From positions 1 to 55,331 of the forward strand of contig CAKSQZ010000011.1 in NCBI GenBank assembly GCA_934486895.1: a DNA stretch of 55,331 nucleotides. Reading direction: 5' to 3'. Source of the DNA: an uncultured Eubacteriales bacterium. Its GTDB lineage: Bacteria; Bacillota; Clostridia; Oscillospirales; Acutalibacteraceae. Shown piece by piece: positions 40,914-48,863 of the stretch. The notes under the pieces are model-generated. The model worked only from the letters and a program-made list of their open reading frames with translations, was not told where the DNA came from and did no database searches. How positions within the stretch are numbered: the stretch's first letter is position 1; each line of letters begins with the position of its first letter. A program made the translations under genes and the position numbers.

Positions 40914-41354
40914 TTGAATTGGTTTAATTTATGGGGGCTTATTTTTATCATTATTATCATGATCCCGAACATCATTTTTGCAATGAAATGCAAGGACGGT
41001 TTTGAAAACAAGTGGGACAACAAAGCCGCTGTTATGATTGAGCAGATCGGCAGATTCGGTTGCTTTATTCTGATGATCGTGAACATTCCAGGCACGGTTT
41101 TAGGGTTTTGGTTTGAAAGCGCAAATCAGATCTACATTATTGCCGACTCTGTTTTGGTTTTGCTCTACTGCGCGATATGGGCTGTCTGCTTTAAAAAGAG
41201 CAGTGTTTTCAGAGCGCTTGCGTTGTCGATCATACCGTCGGTGCTGTTTTTGTTCAGCGCAGTCATGATACGGTCGATACCGCTGATGATCGCGGCGGTG
41301 CTGTTTGCACCGAGCCACATTATGATATCCTGCAAAAACGCAAAACAGCACTAA
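40914..41354 (+). CDS. Four-helix membrane protein of unknown function
   Basis: 146 aa with a TTG start after GGAGGAAG. Four TM helices are evident ('LWGLIFIIIIMIPNIIFAM', 'FGCFILMIVNIPGTVLGFW', 'IYIIADSVLVLLYCAIWAV', and two C-terminal hydrophobic stretches). No catalytic motif. Relatives are annotated as hypothetical membrane proteins. It follows the broken acetyltransferase and ends in a terminator that also serves the convergent methyltransferase. Confidence 0.75.
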   Translation: MNWFNLWGLIFIIIIMIPNIIFAMKCKDGFENKWDNKAAVMIEQIGRFGCFILMIVNIPGTVLGFWFESANQIYIIADSVLVLLYCAIWAVCFKKSSVFRALALSIIPSVLFLFSAVMIRSIPLMIAAVLFAPSHIMISCKNAKQH

Positions 41355-41396
41355 AAAACCGCCGTTGCAACTGTCTGCAACGGCGGTTTTGAATTA
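41353..41396. terminator. Bidirectional terminator
   Basis: AAAAAACCGCCGTTGCA and TGCAACGGCGGTTTT arms, loop ACTGTC. Confidence 0.85.
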
Positions 41397-41996
41397 TCAG
41401 CGTCTGCCGAAATATCTGAAAACTCTGCGGCGATAGGCTTTGTATTCCTCCCCGAAAGCTTCGATGAGATACCGCTCCTCCTGCAATATCTGCAAATGCA
41501 GCATCACGATCGCAAACACCGTGAACGCCGCTGTGAGCGGATTGAAATATATCAAAAGCATTCCGATATACTGCAAGTCAAAGCCGAGAAATGCAGGGTT
41601 TCGGCTGACTTTATAGATCCCGTTTGTGACAAGCTTTGTTTTATCCTTATCGGGAATCCCCGCGCGCCAACTGTCCTTCATGCAGATTATCGAAGCAAGG
41701 AAAACGCCGTTGCCGATCATGCCGATGAAAAAGCCTTTCAGTCGAGCCTGATCGGGCATTATATTCCACCCGAAAGCAATCGACAAAAGCTGTGATACGA
41801 CAATTCCGAGTGTCGCTATACTCATCAGTATTTCAACTGTGTGGATACTTTTTTCTTTTCTGCGGCCTATCTGCCGTGTTTGTATTCCGCGGAATTTTTG
41901 CGAAAGCTGTTTTATAAAGTATATGCCGTAGAACACGGCGAGAACAATAATCGCCAATAAGCTATACGGAAAATTTTCTTTAAACTGCGAAATCAT
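41397..41996 (-). CDS. Isoprenylcysteine methyltransferase/phospholipid methyltransferase-like membrane protein
   Basis: 199 aa. Several TM helices and the ICMT/PEMT signature near the C-terminus: 'NGIYKVSRNPAFLGFDLQYIG', followed by 'EERYLIEAFGEEYKAYRRRVFRYF'. Members use SAM to methylate lipid or prenylated substrates; bacterial ones have few known substrates. It is the last gene of the TetR operon and overlaps the DUF998-like gene by 4 nt. Confidence 0.88.
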   Translation of the reverse strand: MISQFKENFPYSLLAIIVLAVFYGIYFIKQLSQKFRGIQTRQIGRRKEKSIHTVEILMSIATLGIVVSQLLSIAFGWNIMPDQARLKGFFIGMIGNGVFLASIICMKDSWRAGIPDKDKTKLVTNGIYKVSRNPAFLGFDLQYIGMLLIYFNPLTAAFTVFAIVMLHLQILQEERYLIEAFGEEYKAYRRRVFRYFGRR

Positions 41997-42646
41997 TTTG
42001 TCTCTCCTTTTATGTTGACATTTTCATCTGTCTTCATAAAAAACAGGTGCAGGCCGAGAGCGGCATTGAACCCTGTTGCGGCAAAAACGCTGGACCGCTC
42101 GACAACGCCGAAATACTCTGCCGGCACGATCTTCATTCCGAATGCGCCGACAAGCATCATTCCGAGCGCAATCGCAGCGCAAACGCCATAGGAACGGCAG
42201 CCTTTATCTTTTATGCCTGCGATGATAATAATAACGAGCGACGCTATCGACAGCACTACAACAAGGACTGTCGTGAGGATATGCATTTTATCCTGAAATG
42301 CGTCGGCATAGCCGCTGTCGCTCAGCGGGAACATACGATATCCGACCGCAGATATCCATTCCATTGCAGCAAAAATACACACGCCGATGCGAAGCAGCTT
42401 TGTTTTTCTTCCCTGAATACCGATGCAGACTATTGTTGCGCAAAGCACCTCGCAGACATTATAAAGACTGCTGAACCGATTCCATGCGGCAAGCGAAGGT
42501 GCGTTTGCCGCGCTGAGGTCGCTTACCGCCTGCGACAGCCAATCATACCCCGGATAATAAAGCGGCGCAAACACTACGGCTGCGGTGTAGGAAAGCAGGC
42601 TCACAATGCCGAGCAATCCTAATTTTTGAGTTAGTGATCTTTTCAT
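41993..42646 (-). CDS. DUF998 family membrane protein
   Basis: 217 aa from the ATG at 42646 (GAGGAG SD). About six TM helices; the beginning 'LGLLGIVSLLSYTAAVVFAPLYYPGYDWLSQAVSDLSA' is the DUF998 hallmark. Function unknown. It lies between the TetR gene and the ICMT-like gene on the minus strand and is probably regulated by TetR through the palindrome at 43486. Confidence 0.88.
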   Translation of the reverse strand: MKRSLTQKLGLLGIVSLLSYTAAVVFAPLYYPGYDWLSQAVSDLSAANAPSLAAWNRFSSLYNVCEVLCATIVCIGIQGRKTKLLRIGVCIFAAMEWISAVGYRMFPLSDSGYADAFQDKMHILTTVLVVVLSIASLVIIIIAGIKDKGCRSYGVCAAIALGMMLVGAFGMKIVPAEYFGVVERSSVFAATGFNAALGLHLFFMKTDENVNIKGETK

Positions 42647-42660
42647 TTTTATCTCCTCTT

Positions 42661-42861
42661 TTATTTTCGATCGTTCATCCATTTTAAAACGGCGGCTAAG
42701 TTTTCTTTGCCGACACGACTGCCGTCAGCGGTCATCATTTCAAGCATATCGTCCTCCTCCGGCGTTCTGTCTGTCTTATCGGCAAGGGTTTTGCATACTG
42801 CCCTGAGCTGCCTGTGCTTGTTGTTTAGACAACTGCTTTCATTACTGACCCTTCTTCTCAT
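42661..42861 (-). CDS. Possible small protein or gene remnant
   Basis: 66 aa, overlapping the TetR 3' end by 20 nt. The frame before about 42830 has no clear SD; an SD-like AGAAGAAGGG precedes another ATG (in a different frame) that stops after five codons. The C-terminal part (42661-42820) is acidic and Met-rich ('RTPEEDDMLEMMTADGSRVGKENLAAVLKWMNDRK') and looks more like a real protein than random sequence. It could be a frameshifted gene start or just an untranslated spacer. Not recognised. Confidence 0.35.
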   Translation of the reverse strand: MRRRVSNESSCLNNKHRQLRAVCKTLADKTDRTPEEDDMLEMMTADGSRVGKENLAAVLKWMNDRK

Positions 42862-43474
42862 TAAATGTTTTATAAAAAAGACCTACATGGCGATCAAGCT
42901 TTTCAAGGCACTCCTCTTCCCTTTCGGGTTCTCGGTCGCACACGCCGAGCAGAGTTATTATAGGCGCGATATACATCACAGCAAGTGTTTCGGGATCTTC
43001 GTCCTTTATCTCTCCTGCCTCTATAAGCCCTTTGAAAATGCCTTTATGATATTCTGTAATACGATCGACATACCGCTCGGAATACAGCTTTGCCAGCGCT
43101 TTTGAGCGGTATTGCTCAATAGTCATCATTTTGCGGAATCTGCTGACTGTTTCATCATGCAGCGAATAGATGAAGATCTCACGCACCTTTTTAAGCAGAG
43201 CCTCTTCGGATATTTCCGAAAACACGGGAATATCCCGCCCGGCGCTTTTCACATGGATATCAATCTTATCAGTGTCTTTTTCATAGTGAACCGCGGTGGA
43301 TTCAACAATCGCGTCGAAAATAGCCTGCTTGCTTTGAAAATGATTATAAAGCGACGGCGCTTTGATACCGACCGCTTTTGCGATCTGACCGACGCTTACC
43401 GAATCATAGCCGTATGCCGAGAAAAGCTCAAGCGCTTTATTCAAGATCAGCTCTTTAGTGTTTTCCTGTTTCAT
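42842..43474 (-). CDS. TetR/AcrR family transcriptional regulator
   Basis: 210 aa from the ATG at 43474 (GGAGGG SD). The N-terminal HTH (about 8-55: 'LILNKALELFSAYGYDSVSVGQIAKAVGIKAPSLYNHFQSKQ' in pattern) is canonical; the C-terminal helical ligand domain is variable. A perfect palindrome lies across the predicted transcription start, so it is probably autorepressed and controls the DUF998-ICMT genes. Ligand unknown; TetR proteins paired with membrane genes often sense lipophilic compounds. Confidence 0.94.
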   Translation of the reverse strand: MKQENTKELILNKALELFSAYGYDSVSVGQIAKAVGIKAPSLYNHFQSKQAIFDAIVESTAVHYEKDTDKIDIHVKSAGRDIPVFSEISEEALLKKVREIFIYSLHDETVSRFRKMMTIEQYRSKALAKLYSERYVDRITEYHKGIFKGLIEAGEIKDEDPETLAVMYIAPIITLLGVCDREPEREEECLEKLDRHVGLFYKTFNEKKGQ

Positions 43475-43485
43475 AAGCCCTCCGC

Positions 43486-43535
43486 TAACTAACATTCGTT
43501 AGTTATATTATATCAGTCCGATTTTTTATTGTCAA
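43486..43535 (-). promoter_or_regulatory. Consensus promoter with overlapping TetR operator
   Basis: Minus strand TTGACA (43535-43530), 17-nt spacer, TATAAT (43512-43507). Directly downstream is TAACTAAC-ATTC-GTTAGTTA (43486-43505), a perfect 8-bp-arm palindrome covering the transcription start and ending 11 nt from the TetR ATG. Confidence 0.8.
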
Positions 43536-43566
43536 CAGGCGGACGAAAAATTTTTGTTAGAATAAT

Positions 43567-43595
43567 CAAAAGCTCTCTTGCAAGAGAGCTTTTTT
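43567..43595 (-). terminator. Terminator after the IclR gene
   Basis: AAAAGCTCTCTTGCAAGAGAGCTTTTTT hairpin (arms of 12 with a TGCA centre) between the iclR stop and the TetR promoter. Confidence 0.75.
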
Positions 43596-44347
43596 CACTG
43601 ATCATTTGATATTTTTTCGGCAGTCGCGCGGACAAGCTCGCTTACCTTTTTGAGTTTATGCTCATCCATTCTCGATGTCGGCGCAGAAACGCTGAACGCA
43701 TACTTATACTCGCCGTAGACATCATCAAGCGCCGCCGCGACACAGCAGACGCCGTTTTCATTTTCTTCAAGGTCGGTCGCATAACCGATCGCGCGGACTT
43801 TATTTATCTCCGCTTTGAACTGCTCATAATCGGTTATGGTATGCTCGGTCTTACGGATTATTTCGGTTGAGTCCCAGATCCGCCTTATCTCTTCATCGCC
43901 GAGCCTTGCCATGATAGCCTTTCCGACGGCGGTGTAGACAAGCGGCATTGAAAGTCCCACTCTCGACACCATTCGCACCGAGTTGCGCGCCGACTCAAAT
44001 TTATCGATATAAACGATCTCATTGCCGTTGCGTTCGACAAGGTGAACTGTCTCCCCTGTCAGCTCGGCGATACGCTCAAGATGCTTTCTTGCATATCTGC
44101 GGATATCTATTTTAGAAAGACTGCCTGCCGAAAGTCTCAGAAACCGGAGAGTCAGCTCATATTTTTCGGTGGACGGATTTTTTGCGACATATCCGAGTCC
44201 CGAAAGAGTTGATAGCAGACGAAAGACCGTCGCCTTATTGAGCCCCGACTCCGCCGCCAACTCCGTTATACCCATTGCGCCGTGTTTGCAAAGCAGCTCG
44301 ACAAGCCCGAACGCGCGCTCGACCGACTGCACTGATGATCCTGCCAT
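43595..44347 (-). CDS. IclR family regulator, KdgR-like candidate
   Basis: 250 aa with AGAGGTAA SD. The N-terminal winged HTH ('SVQSVERAFGLVELLCKHGAMGITELAAESGLNKATVFRLLSTL' pattern, about 5-60) and the C-terminal GAF-like IclR effector domain ('GLSMPLVYTAVGKAIMA', 'GVCCVAAALDD') are intact. IclR proteins named KdgR repress uronate and KDG genes with KDG as inducer. It is divergent from eda-kdgK, whose promoter contains a TGAAAC-n3-GTTTCA box of the KdgR type, which makes a KDG-responsive role likely. Confidence 0.93.
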   Translation of the reverse strand: MAGSSVQSVERAFGLVELLCKHGAMGITELAAESGLNKATVFRLLSTLSGLGYVAKNPSTEKYELTLRFLRLSAGSLSKIDIRRYARKHLERIAELTGETVHLVERNGNEIVYIDKFESARNSVRMVSRVGLSMPLVYTAVGKAIMARLGDEEIRRIWDSTEIIRKTEHTITDYEQFKAEINKVRAIGYATDLEENENGVCCVAAALDDVYGEYKYAFSVSAPTSRMDEHKLKKVSELVRATAEKISNDQ

Positions 44348-44413
44348 GATAAATTACCTCTTTTTCAGTCTAATAAAAATATAACATATTTTCGCCTTTT
44401 TTTCAAATAGTAC

Positions 44414-44470
44414 TTGACAAATTTATTTTTGGTGCTAAAATGGACTTGTAAATGAAACAGCGTTTCACTA
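44414..44470 (+). promoter_or_regulatory. eda-kdgK promoter with KdgR-like operator
   Basis: TTGACA (44414-44419), 16-nt spacer, TAAAAT (44436-44441), followed by AATGAAACAGCGTTTCACT (44451-44469), a palindrome TGAAAC-AGC-GTTTCA. A further GAAACG half-site follows at about 44474-44479. The SD AGGGAGGG is at 44481. Confidence 0.7.
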
Positions 44471-44492
44471 TACGAAACGCAGGGAGGGCAAT

Positions 44493-45131
44493 ATGGAAAA
44501 ACTTATCGAAAAAGTCAAGGCAGCAGGCGTTGTTCCCGTTGTCAAGATCGATGACGCTAAAGACGCGGTGGATCTTGCGAAGGCGCTGAGAAACGGCGGT
44601 CTTAATTGCGCTGAGATCACATTCAGAACAAACGCCGCAGAGGAAGCGATAAAGCGTATTCGCGCACAGTTCCCCGATATGCTGATCGCGGCGGGCACAG
44701 TGCTTTCAGCCGAACAGGCAGACAGAGCAATGGCTGCCGGCGCCGATTTTATTGTGAGCCCCGGTCTTAATCCCGAGGTCGTGCGCCACTGTATGGTGAA
44801 AGGCTATCTGATAGTTCCGGGCGTTTGCACACCGGGCGAAGTCGAAAAGGCTCTTTGCTTCGGTCTTAAATATTTAAAGTTCTTCCCTGCAGAAGCTGCA
44901 GGCGGAGTTAAGATGATCAAGGCTATGGCAGCTCCGTATGTCGGAGTTACATTTATGCCAACCGGCGGCATCAACGAAGGCAACCTGAAAGACTATCTCG
45001 GCTGCAAGGCTGTTTTTGCCTGCGGCGGAAGCTGGATGGTTCCCTCCGACAAGATAGCAAACGGTGAATTCGACGAGATCGAAAAACTGACAGCAGGCGC
45101 TGCTGCGCTTTTAAAGGAGATAAGAAAATGA
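44493..45131 (+). CDS. eda: KDPG/KHG aldolase
   Basis: 212 aa. Class I aldolase TIM barrel: 'VVPVVKIDDAKDAVDLAKAL', 'CAEITFRTNAAEEAI' with catalytic Glu, 'AAGTVLSAEQADRAMAAGADFIVSPG', the Schiff-base Lys in 'LKFFPAEAAGG' (about residue 130) and 'TGGINEGN'. It cleaves 2-keto-3-deoxy-6-phosphogluconate to pyruvate and glyceraldehyde-3-phosphate. Overlaps kdgK by 4 nt. With kdgK and the nearby dehydratase it forms an Entner-Doudoroff-type lower branch. Confidence 0.96.
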   Translation: MEKLIEKVKAAGVVPVVKIDDAKDAVDLAKALRNGGLNCAEITFRTNAAEEAIKRIRAQFPDMLIAAGTVLSAEQADRAMAAGADFIVSPGLNPEVVRHCMVKGYLIVPGVCTPGEVEKALCFGLKYLKFFPAEAAGGVKMIKAMAAPYVGVTFMPTGGINEGNLKDYLGCKAVFACGGSWMVPSDKIANGEFDEIEKLTAGAAALLKEIRK

Positions 45132-46147
45132 AAGTTGTTACATTCGGTGAGATAATGCTCAGGCTCGCGCCCGAGGGATATTATAGATTTTTGCAGGCGG
45201 AAAAGTACGGCGCTGTCTACGGCGGCGGCGAAGCCAATGTTGCGGTGTCGCTTGCAAACTACGGCGCAGATGTCGCTTTTGTTACAAAGCTGCCGAAGCA
45301 CGAAATAGGTCAGGGCGCGATCAACTCGCTCCGCCGTTTCGGTGTTGACACAACCAAGGTTGCACGCGGCGGCGACAGAGTCGGTATTTACTATCTTGAA
45401 AAAGGCGCGTCTCAGCGTCCCTCAAAGGTCATTTATGACCGCGCAGGCTCGTCTATCGCAACTGCCGACACTTCCGATTTTGATTGGGAGGATATTTTCA
45501 AGGGCGCCGATTGGTTCCATTTCACCGGCATCACTCCCGCTCTCGGCGACAATGTTACGGCTATCTGCCTTGAAGCTGTCAAGGAAGCTAAAAAGCAGGG
45601 CGTTAAAGTAAGCTGTGATCTGAACTATCGCAAGAAGCTCTGGACAAGAGAAAAAGCCGGCGAGGTTATGGCAGAGCTTATGAAATATGTTGATGTCTGC
45701 ATTGCAAACGAAGAGGATGCCGCGGATGTTTTCGGCATTAAAGCCGCAAACACCGATGTTACAAAGGGCGAAGTCAATCACGACGGATATAAAGATGTTG
45801 CAAAGCAGCTTGCCGAGCGTTTTGGTTTCTCTCATGTTGCAATAACGCTCCGCAGTTCGATCTCCGCGAACGACAACGATTGGGCGGCTATGCTTTACGA
45901 CGGCAAGGATTATTGCTTCAGCCGTCAGTATCATATGCACATTGTTGACCGTGTCGGAGGCGGCGACAGCTTCGGCGGCGGACTTATCTATGCTCTGCTC
46001 TGCGGTTATTCATCGCAGCAGGCTATCGAGTTTGCAACTGCGGCAAGCTGTCTCAAGCACACCATCGAAGGCGACTACAACATGGTCAGCGTTGACGAGG
46101 TGAAGGCTCTTGCAGGCGGCGACGGCAGCGGCAGAGTCCAAAGATAA
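45128..46147 (+). CDS. kdgK: 2-keto-3-deoxygluconate kinase (PfkB family)
   Basis: 339 aa. PfkB signatures: N-terminal 'VTFGEIMLRLAPEGYYRFLQA' and 'YGGGEANVAVSLANYGADVAFVTKLP', and the C-terminal catalytic 'DRVGGGDSFGGGLIYAL' (Asp about residue 281). It phosphorylates 2-keto-3-deoxygluconate or a related 2-keto-3-deoxy acid at C6 to feed Eda. Its place after eda and under a KdgR-type operator supports the KDG assignment; other sugar acids cannot be excluded. A terminator follows. Confidence 0.93.
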   Translation: MKVVTFGEIMLRLAPEGYYRFLQAEKYGAVYGGGEANVAVSLANYGADVAFVTKLPKHEIGQGAINSLRRFGVDTTKVARGGDRVGIYYLEKGASQRPSKVIYDRAGSSIATADTSDFDWEDIFKGADWFHFTGITPALGDNVTAICLEAVKEAKKQGVKVSCDLNYRKKLWTREKAGEVMAELMKYVDVCIANEEDAADVFGIKAANTDVTKGEVNHDGYKDVAKQLAERFGFSHVAITLRSSISANDNDWAAMLYDGKDYCFSRQYHMHIVDRVGGGDSFGGGLIYALLCGYSSQQAIEFATAASCLKHTIEGDYNMVSVDEVKALAGGDGSGRVQR

Positions 46148-46151
46148 ATTG

Positions 46152-46188
46152 AACTAAAAAAGGCACTGTTCTCACAGTGCCTTTTTTA
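46152..46188. terminator. Terminator after kdgK (also AraC side)
   Basis: AAAAAAGGCACTG, loop TTCT, CACAGTGCCTTTTTT. Confidence 0.92.
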
Positions 46189-47061
46189 AATTATCTGCTC
46201 GCCGACTGCACGGTATTCTTTAGGCGTCATGCCGGTGACTTTTTTGAAGGTTTTATTGAAATTCGCGGTGTTGTTAAATCCGCATTTAAGGGCAATATCG
46301 AGTATGTTCATCTGCTCATCGTCGTTAAGACAGCGGATCGCCATATCGATGCGTCTCGAATTGACATACTCCCACAGCGTTATTCCGCTCACCGCATGGA
46401 ACAGCGATGAAAAATAGTTCGGGCTCATTCCTGCCACCGCGGCGACTTCGGCGAGCGACTGCTGCTCGGACAGGTTCTGATCGATATACTTGATCGCGCG
46501 CCGCACCGAACGGAATTTATCACGGCTCACCGGCGGTGTGTCCGACGAATAATCAAAATCGCGGATCAGGCTTATGATAAGAAAGTTTAAAAGCGATTTA
46601 ATTCTGAGGGCGTATTCCGGCGGCTTTTTTGAAAGCTCCTCGATTATTTGCGAGAAAAGCTCGGAAATGAACGCGGAGCTTTTTGCAGGAATACGGTTTT
46701 CAAATCGATCGCCGTGCTGAAAGCAGAAATTGATATTCTGCTCGGAAAAGCTGTCGGCGCTTCTTCCCCAAAAATAGCGCGGTTCGAAATGCAGGTTTAT
46801 AAGCCTGAGCCCGTCTTTTCCGACTTCGGTTATACAATGCTGTTCATTGCTCGAAAACACGAAAAAATCGCCTTTTGAAATGGGATATACCTTATCATCG
46901 CGCGCGGTGTAGACTCCGCTTCCCTCCAGAATACAGCTTATCTCAAACCTGATATGGCTGTGCCGCTGCAATGGGCGCTTGCCCTCGGACACTGCGACTT
47001 CCCACGCCTTGAGCAGTGTTGCGCCGTCCGTTCCGTGGAGCTCGCCGAGATCGTTAATCAT
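46186..47061 (-). CDS. AraC family transcriptional regulator
   Basis: 291 aa. N-terminal cupin-like AraC ligand domain ('RHSHIRFEISCILEGSGVYTARDDKVYPISKGDFFVFSSNEQH') and C-terminal double HTH ('QSLAEVAAVAGMSPNYFSSLF', 'NILDIALKCGFNNTANFNKTFKKVTGMTPKEYR'), about residues 190-288. Cytoplasmic, no TM helix. It is divergent from the five-gene sugar-acid operon and four iterated ATCGTAAwAT motifs fill the shared 400-nt intergenic region, so it is probably its activator. Confidence 0.93.
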   Translation of the reverse strand: MINDLGELHGTDGATLLKAWEVAVSEGKRPLQRHSHIRFEISCILEGSGVYTARDDKVYPISKGDFFVFSSNEQHCITEVGKDGLRLINLHFEPRYFWGRSADSFSEQNINFCFQHGDRFENRIPAKSSAFISELFSQIIEELSKKPPEYALRIKSLLNFLIISLIRDFDYSSDTPPVSRDKFRSVRRAIKYIDQNLSEQQSLAEVAAVAGMSPNYFSSLFHAVSGITLWEYVNSRRIDMAIRCLNDDEQMNILDIALKCGFNNTANFNKTFKKVTGMTPKEYRAVGEQII

Positions 47062-47463
47062 TTCTGCCTCCGATATGATCGTAATATAGTTTTGCTTTTA
47101 AAATGCATAAAAAGCATATAAAAAGCTGATGTCTAGTTAAATTATAATACGCAGGATATAATAAGTCAATCGTAAAATCCTTTGCTAAAATCAAGGCCTC
47201 CGAAAATTCGGATCATTCTTGCAAATAAAATAAATATTTGATATAATTATGAAAAATGCTGAATATGCTTTCGACCGCACATTCGGCGGATAAACGGCAT
47301 AAAGCCGGCATTTCCCCAACGTAGATATATAACATCAATCGTAATATAGTTTGCAAATTAGGTAATATTGTTGATGAAAAGACCTCCATTCAATCTTATA
47401 ATTTAATTAAAATAAAACACGAGGCATGAGAATGCTCATCGTAAAATTTTTTGGAGGTAATGT
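47062..47463. promoter_or_regulatory. AraC/sugar-acid operon intergenic region with four iterated motifs
   Basis: Four same-strand copies of ATCGTAAwAT-n2-TTTGC: 47078-47095 (ATCGTAATATAGTTTTGC), 47169-47185 (with AAATCC), 47338-47354 and 47438-47454 (weak end TTTTTGG). The first and third share 15 identical bases. A -10 TATAAT is at 47397-47402 with no good -35, as expected for an AraC-activated promoter; the third copy ends about 40 nt upstream of it. The strong SD GGAGG lies just before the 47464 start. Confidence 0.6.
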
Positions 47464-48804
47464 ATGCTGAACACTTATTCCAACCCCTCAGATCTCAAAA
47501 TCACGGATATGCGCTTTGTCGATATTGACGGCGCACCCAAACGCTGCACAATACTCAAGATCATGACAAACCAGGGCATCACAGGCTACGGTGAGGTGCG
47601 CGACGCTTCTTCCAAGACCTATGCTCTTATGCTCAAGAGCCGTATTCTCGGTGAAAACCCCTGCAATGTGGATAAGATCTTCCACAAGATAAAGCAGTTT
47701 GGCGGCCCGTCCCGTCAGGGCGGCGGCGTTTCCGGTATTGAGATCGCACTTTGGGATCTCTGCGGTAAGGCCTACGGCGTTCCGATGTATCAGCTTCTCG
47801 GCGGCAAGTTCCGCGATAAAGTAAGAGTTTACTGCGACACCGATGTTGACGGCAAGCACACCGGCCACGATATGGGCCTTGCGCTTAAAAAGCGTATGGA
47901 TATGGGATTTACATTCCTCAAGATGGATCTCGGTATCGGTCTTTTGCTCGATGAGCCCGGAACGATCAATGCTCCGCTCGGCTTTATCGACGACATGATC
48001 AAATACGCTCCGCATATCATGAATGTTCAGGGCGGCAGCGTTACTGCCGAGATGGTCAAGGCTCAGAAGAGCTATCAGATAGTCACGACCGCTCATCCGT
48101 TCACAGGTATTCATCTCACCGAAAAAGGTCTTGACTACCTTGAGAACTATGTCCGCGAAGTAAGAGATGTTATCGGCTATGAAGTTCCGCTCGCGATCGA
48201 TCATTTCGGTCATGTCTGCGTTGAGGACTGCATTCGTTTTGCAAAGCGCATGGAGCCGTACAACCTCGCATGGCTTGAGGATATGGTTCCGTGGATCTAC
48301 ACCGATCAGTATGTTCGTCTTAAAAACAGCACAAATATTCCGATCTGCACAGGCGAGGATATTTATCTTAAAGAAGGCTTTGAAGAGATCATCAGCGCAG
48401 GCGGCGTTTCGGTAATCCACCCCGACATTCTTACCTGCGGCGGTGCGCTTGAGCTCAAAAAGATCAGCGACTATGCAGACGAGCACGGTGTTGCAACTGC
48501 TGTACATATGGCTGAAAGCCCCGTTGCCTGCCTTGCCGCTGTTCACACTGCCGCTGCTATGCACAATGTTCTCGCACTCGAGTTCCACTCGGTCGATGTT
48601 CCGTGGTGGGCAGATATGGTCACAGGTATCGAAAACCCGATCTTCAAGGACGGCTTCATAAATGTTCCTGAGAAGCCCGGTATAGGTTTTGATGATCTCA
48701 ACGAAGAAGTGATCAAAGAGCATATCAATCCGAAGATCCCCGGCTACTTTGAGCCGACCGATGAGTGGAACGAAGAGTTCTCGAACGACAGGATCTGGAG
48801 CTGA
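47464..48804 (+). CDS. Enolase-superfamily sugar-acid dehydratase
   Basis: 446 aa, SD GGAGG. N-terminal capping domain ('ITDMRFVDIDGAP', 'GITGYGEVRDASS') and a C-terminal barrel. Metal ligands: Asp in 'AIDHFG' (about residue 245), Glu in 'LEDMVPW' (about 271) and Glu in 'TGEDIY' (about 297). Catalytic His candidates: 'DHFGH' and 'VHMAESP' (about 348). The 'FLKMDLG' block (about 150) fills the usual KxK strand. This is the mandelate racemase/galactonate dehydratase-like subgroup, which dehydrates aldonates to 2-keto-3-deoxy acids. The substrate is unknown. The product would fit KdgK-Eda encoded 1.3 kb upstream. First gene of a five-gene operon. Confidence 0.9.
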   Translation: MLNTYSNPSDLKITDMRFVDIDGAPKRCTILKIMTNQGITGYGEVRDASSKTYALMLKSRILGENPCNVDKIFHKIKQFGGPSRQGGGVSGIEIALWDLCGKAYGVPMYQLLGGKFRDKVRVYCDTDVDGKHTGHDMGLALKKRMDMGFTFLKMDLGIGLLLDEPGTINAPLGFIDDMIKYAPHIMNVQGGSVTAEMVKAQKSYQIVTTAHPFTGIHLTEKGLDYLENYVREVRDVIGYEVPLAIDHFGHVCVEDCIRFAKRMEPYNLAWLEDMVPWIYTDQYVRLKNSTNIPICTGEDIYLKEGFEEIISAGGVSVIHPDILTCGGALELKKISDYADEHGVATAVHMAESPVACLAAVHTAAAMHNVLALEFHSVDVPWWADMVTGIENPIFKDGFINVPEKPGIGFDDLNEEVIKEHINPKIPGYFEPTDEWNEEFSNDRIWS

Positions 48805-48863
48805 TCGGATCTTATACCGCAATTTAAAACAATTTGTCGAATAAAATCGGAGAGTGAAATATA

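Noticed and set aside
47488..48822. 444-codon frame antisense to the dehydratase gene
   Set aside because: Shadow of a well-supported enolase-family gene; Ile/Val/Ala-rich and without motifs or an SD.
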